From the NCBI GenBank assembly GCA_020024855.1, contig JAHHTB010000087.1:1-7235 (forward strand): a stretch of 7,235 nucleotides of DNA, written 5' to 3'. Both the position numbers and the translations under genes were made by a program. Position 1 is the stretch's first letter; each line of letters begins with the position of its first letter. The notes below the pieces were generated by a model that saw nothing but the letters and a program-made list of their open reading frames with translations, did not search any database and was not told the origin of the DNA. Shown in pieces: positions 6,749-7,235 of the stretch. Source of the DNA: Fusobacterium sp. Lineage in GTDB: Bacteria; Fusobacteriota; Fusobacteriia; Fusobacteriales; Fusobacteriaceae.

Positions 6749-7235
6749 ATGGTATTTACAACGGCTTTAATAATGTTTGTTGTCTTAATAGTAACTTTAT
6801 TATTAGGATTTCCAATTGCTATAAGTATAGGAGTGTCTTCTATATTAGCTATACTTCCATCACTAGTATTTGATAATACTTTAGTAACAGGAGCTCAAAG
6901 AATTTTTTCAGGGATATCTAACTTTACTTTAATTGCTATTCCATTTTTCATTTTAGCAGGAAACATAATGAATCAAGGGGGAATAGCTAAAAAATTAGTA
7001 GCCTTTGCTCAATCTTTAACAGGAAGAGTTCCAGGATCTTTAATGCAAACAAATATTTTAGCAAATATGATGTTTGGAGCAATTTCAGGTTCTGCAACAG
7101 CTGCTTGTGCTGCTATGGGAGGAATATTACTTCCAATGGAAGAAGAAGAAGGATATGATAAAAGATTAGGAGCTACAGCAAATATAGCAAGTGCTCCAAC
7201 AGGACTTTTAATTCCACCATCAAACTCTTTAATAG
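6749..7235 (+). CDS. dctM: TRAP transporter large permease subunit, DctM family (3' end cut by window edge)
   Basis: The large membrane subunit that forms the transport path of the TRAP system and couples uptake to an ion gradient, usually sodium. The frame from ATG at 6749 stays open to the right edge, giving 162 complete codons of an expected 425-435, so only the N-terminal third or so is present. Recognisable DctM features in order are GFPIAISIGVSSI after the first hydrophobic segment (residues 20-32), the strongly conserved FTLIAIPFFILAGNIMNQGG (59-78), LTGRVPGSLMQTNILANMMFGAISGSA (about 90-116), then GGILLPMEEEEGYDKRL and ATANIASAPTGLLIPPSNSLI (142-162), with the family's PPS at 156-158. 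It is a separate gene rather than a DctQM fusion. It follows dctQ by 4 bases. Nothing suggests a broken gene; the end is simply outside the window. Confidence 0.94.
   Translation, partial: MVFTTALIMFVVLIVTLLLGFPIAISIGVSSILAILPSLVFDNTLVTGAQRIFSGISNFTLIAIPFFILAGNIMNQGGIAKKLVAFAQSLTGRVPGSLMQTNILANMMFGAISGSATAACAAMGGILLPMEEEEGYDKRLGATANIASAPTGLLIPPSNSLI

Overview
The window is strongly AT-rich DNA with A/T at almost every third codon position, arginine written almost only as AGA, and strong AGGAGG-type ribosome binding sites before each gene whose start is visible. That pattern, a TRAP transporter with a lipoprotein-type binding protein, and the general look of the proteins suggest an anaerobic gut or oral bacterium, most likely a fusobacterium. 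A low-GC Firmicute is the main alternative. This placement is inference.

Layout: positions 1-871 hold the 3' part of an AEC-family permease gene, with its true start probably just left of the window, closed by a strong intrinsic terminator (881-919). A 205-base intergenic stretch (920-1124) carries weak repeats, a clear sigma-70-type promoter (1057-1083) and, over the expected transcription start, a GntR-like palindrome (1084-1101). From 1125 to the right edge six same-strand genes are packed tightly: uxaC, uxuA, uxuB, then dctP, dctQ and the first 162 codons of dctM. Gaps run from a 1-base overlap to 26 bases, and no internal terminator was seen.

The genes form a hexuronate uptake and catabolism operon. 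DctPQM is inferred to import the uronate in the sodium-coupled TRAP manner. UxaC isomerises D-glucuronate to D-fructuronate, UxuB reduces that to D-mannonate, and UxuA dehydrates mannonate to 2-keto-3-deoxygluconate (KDG). KDG kinase, KDPG aldolase and the regulator are not in the window and may lie beyond its right edge. UxaA and UxaB, needed for the galacturonate branch, are also absent, so glucuronate is the favoured substrate.

I found no CRISPR array, insertion sequence, tRNA, rRNA or phage gene. The window looks like a well-understood metabolic operon. The points most worth checking are the putative operator, the ligand of the TRAP system and the identity of the long UxuB-type dehydrogenase.
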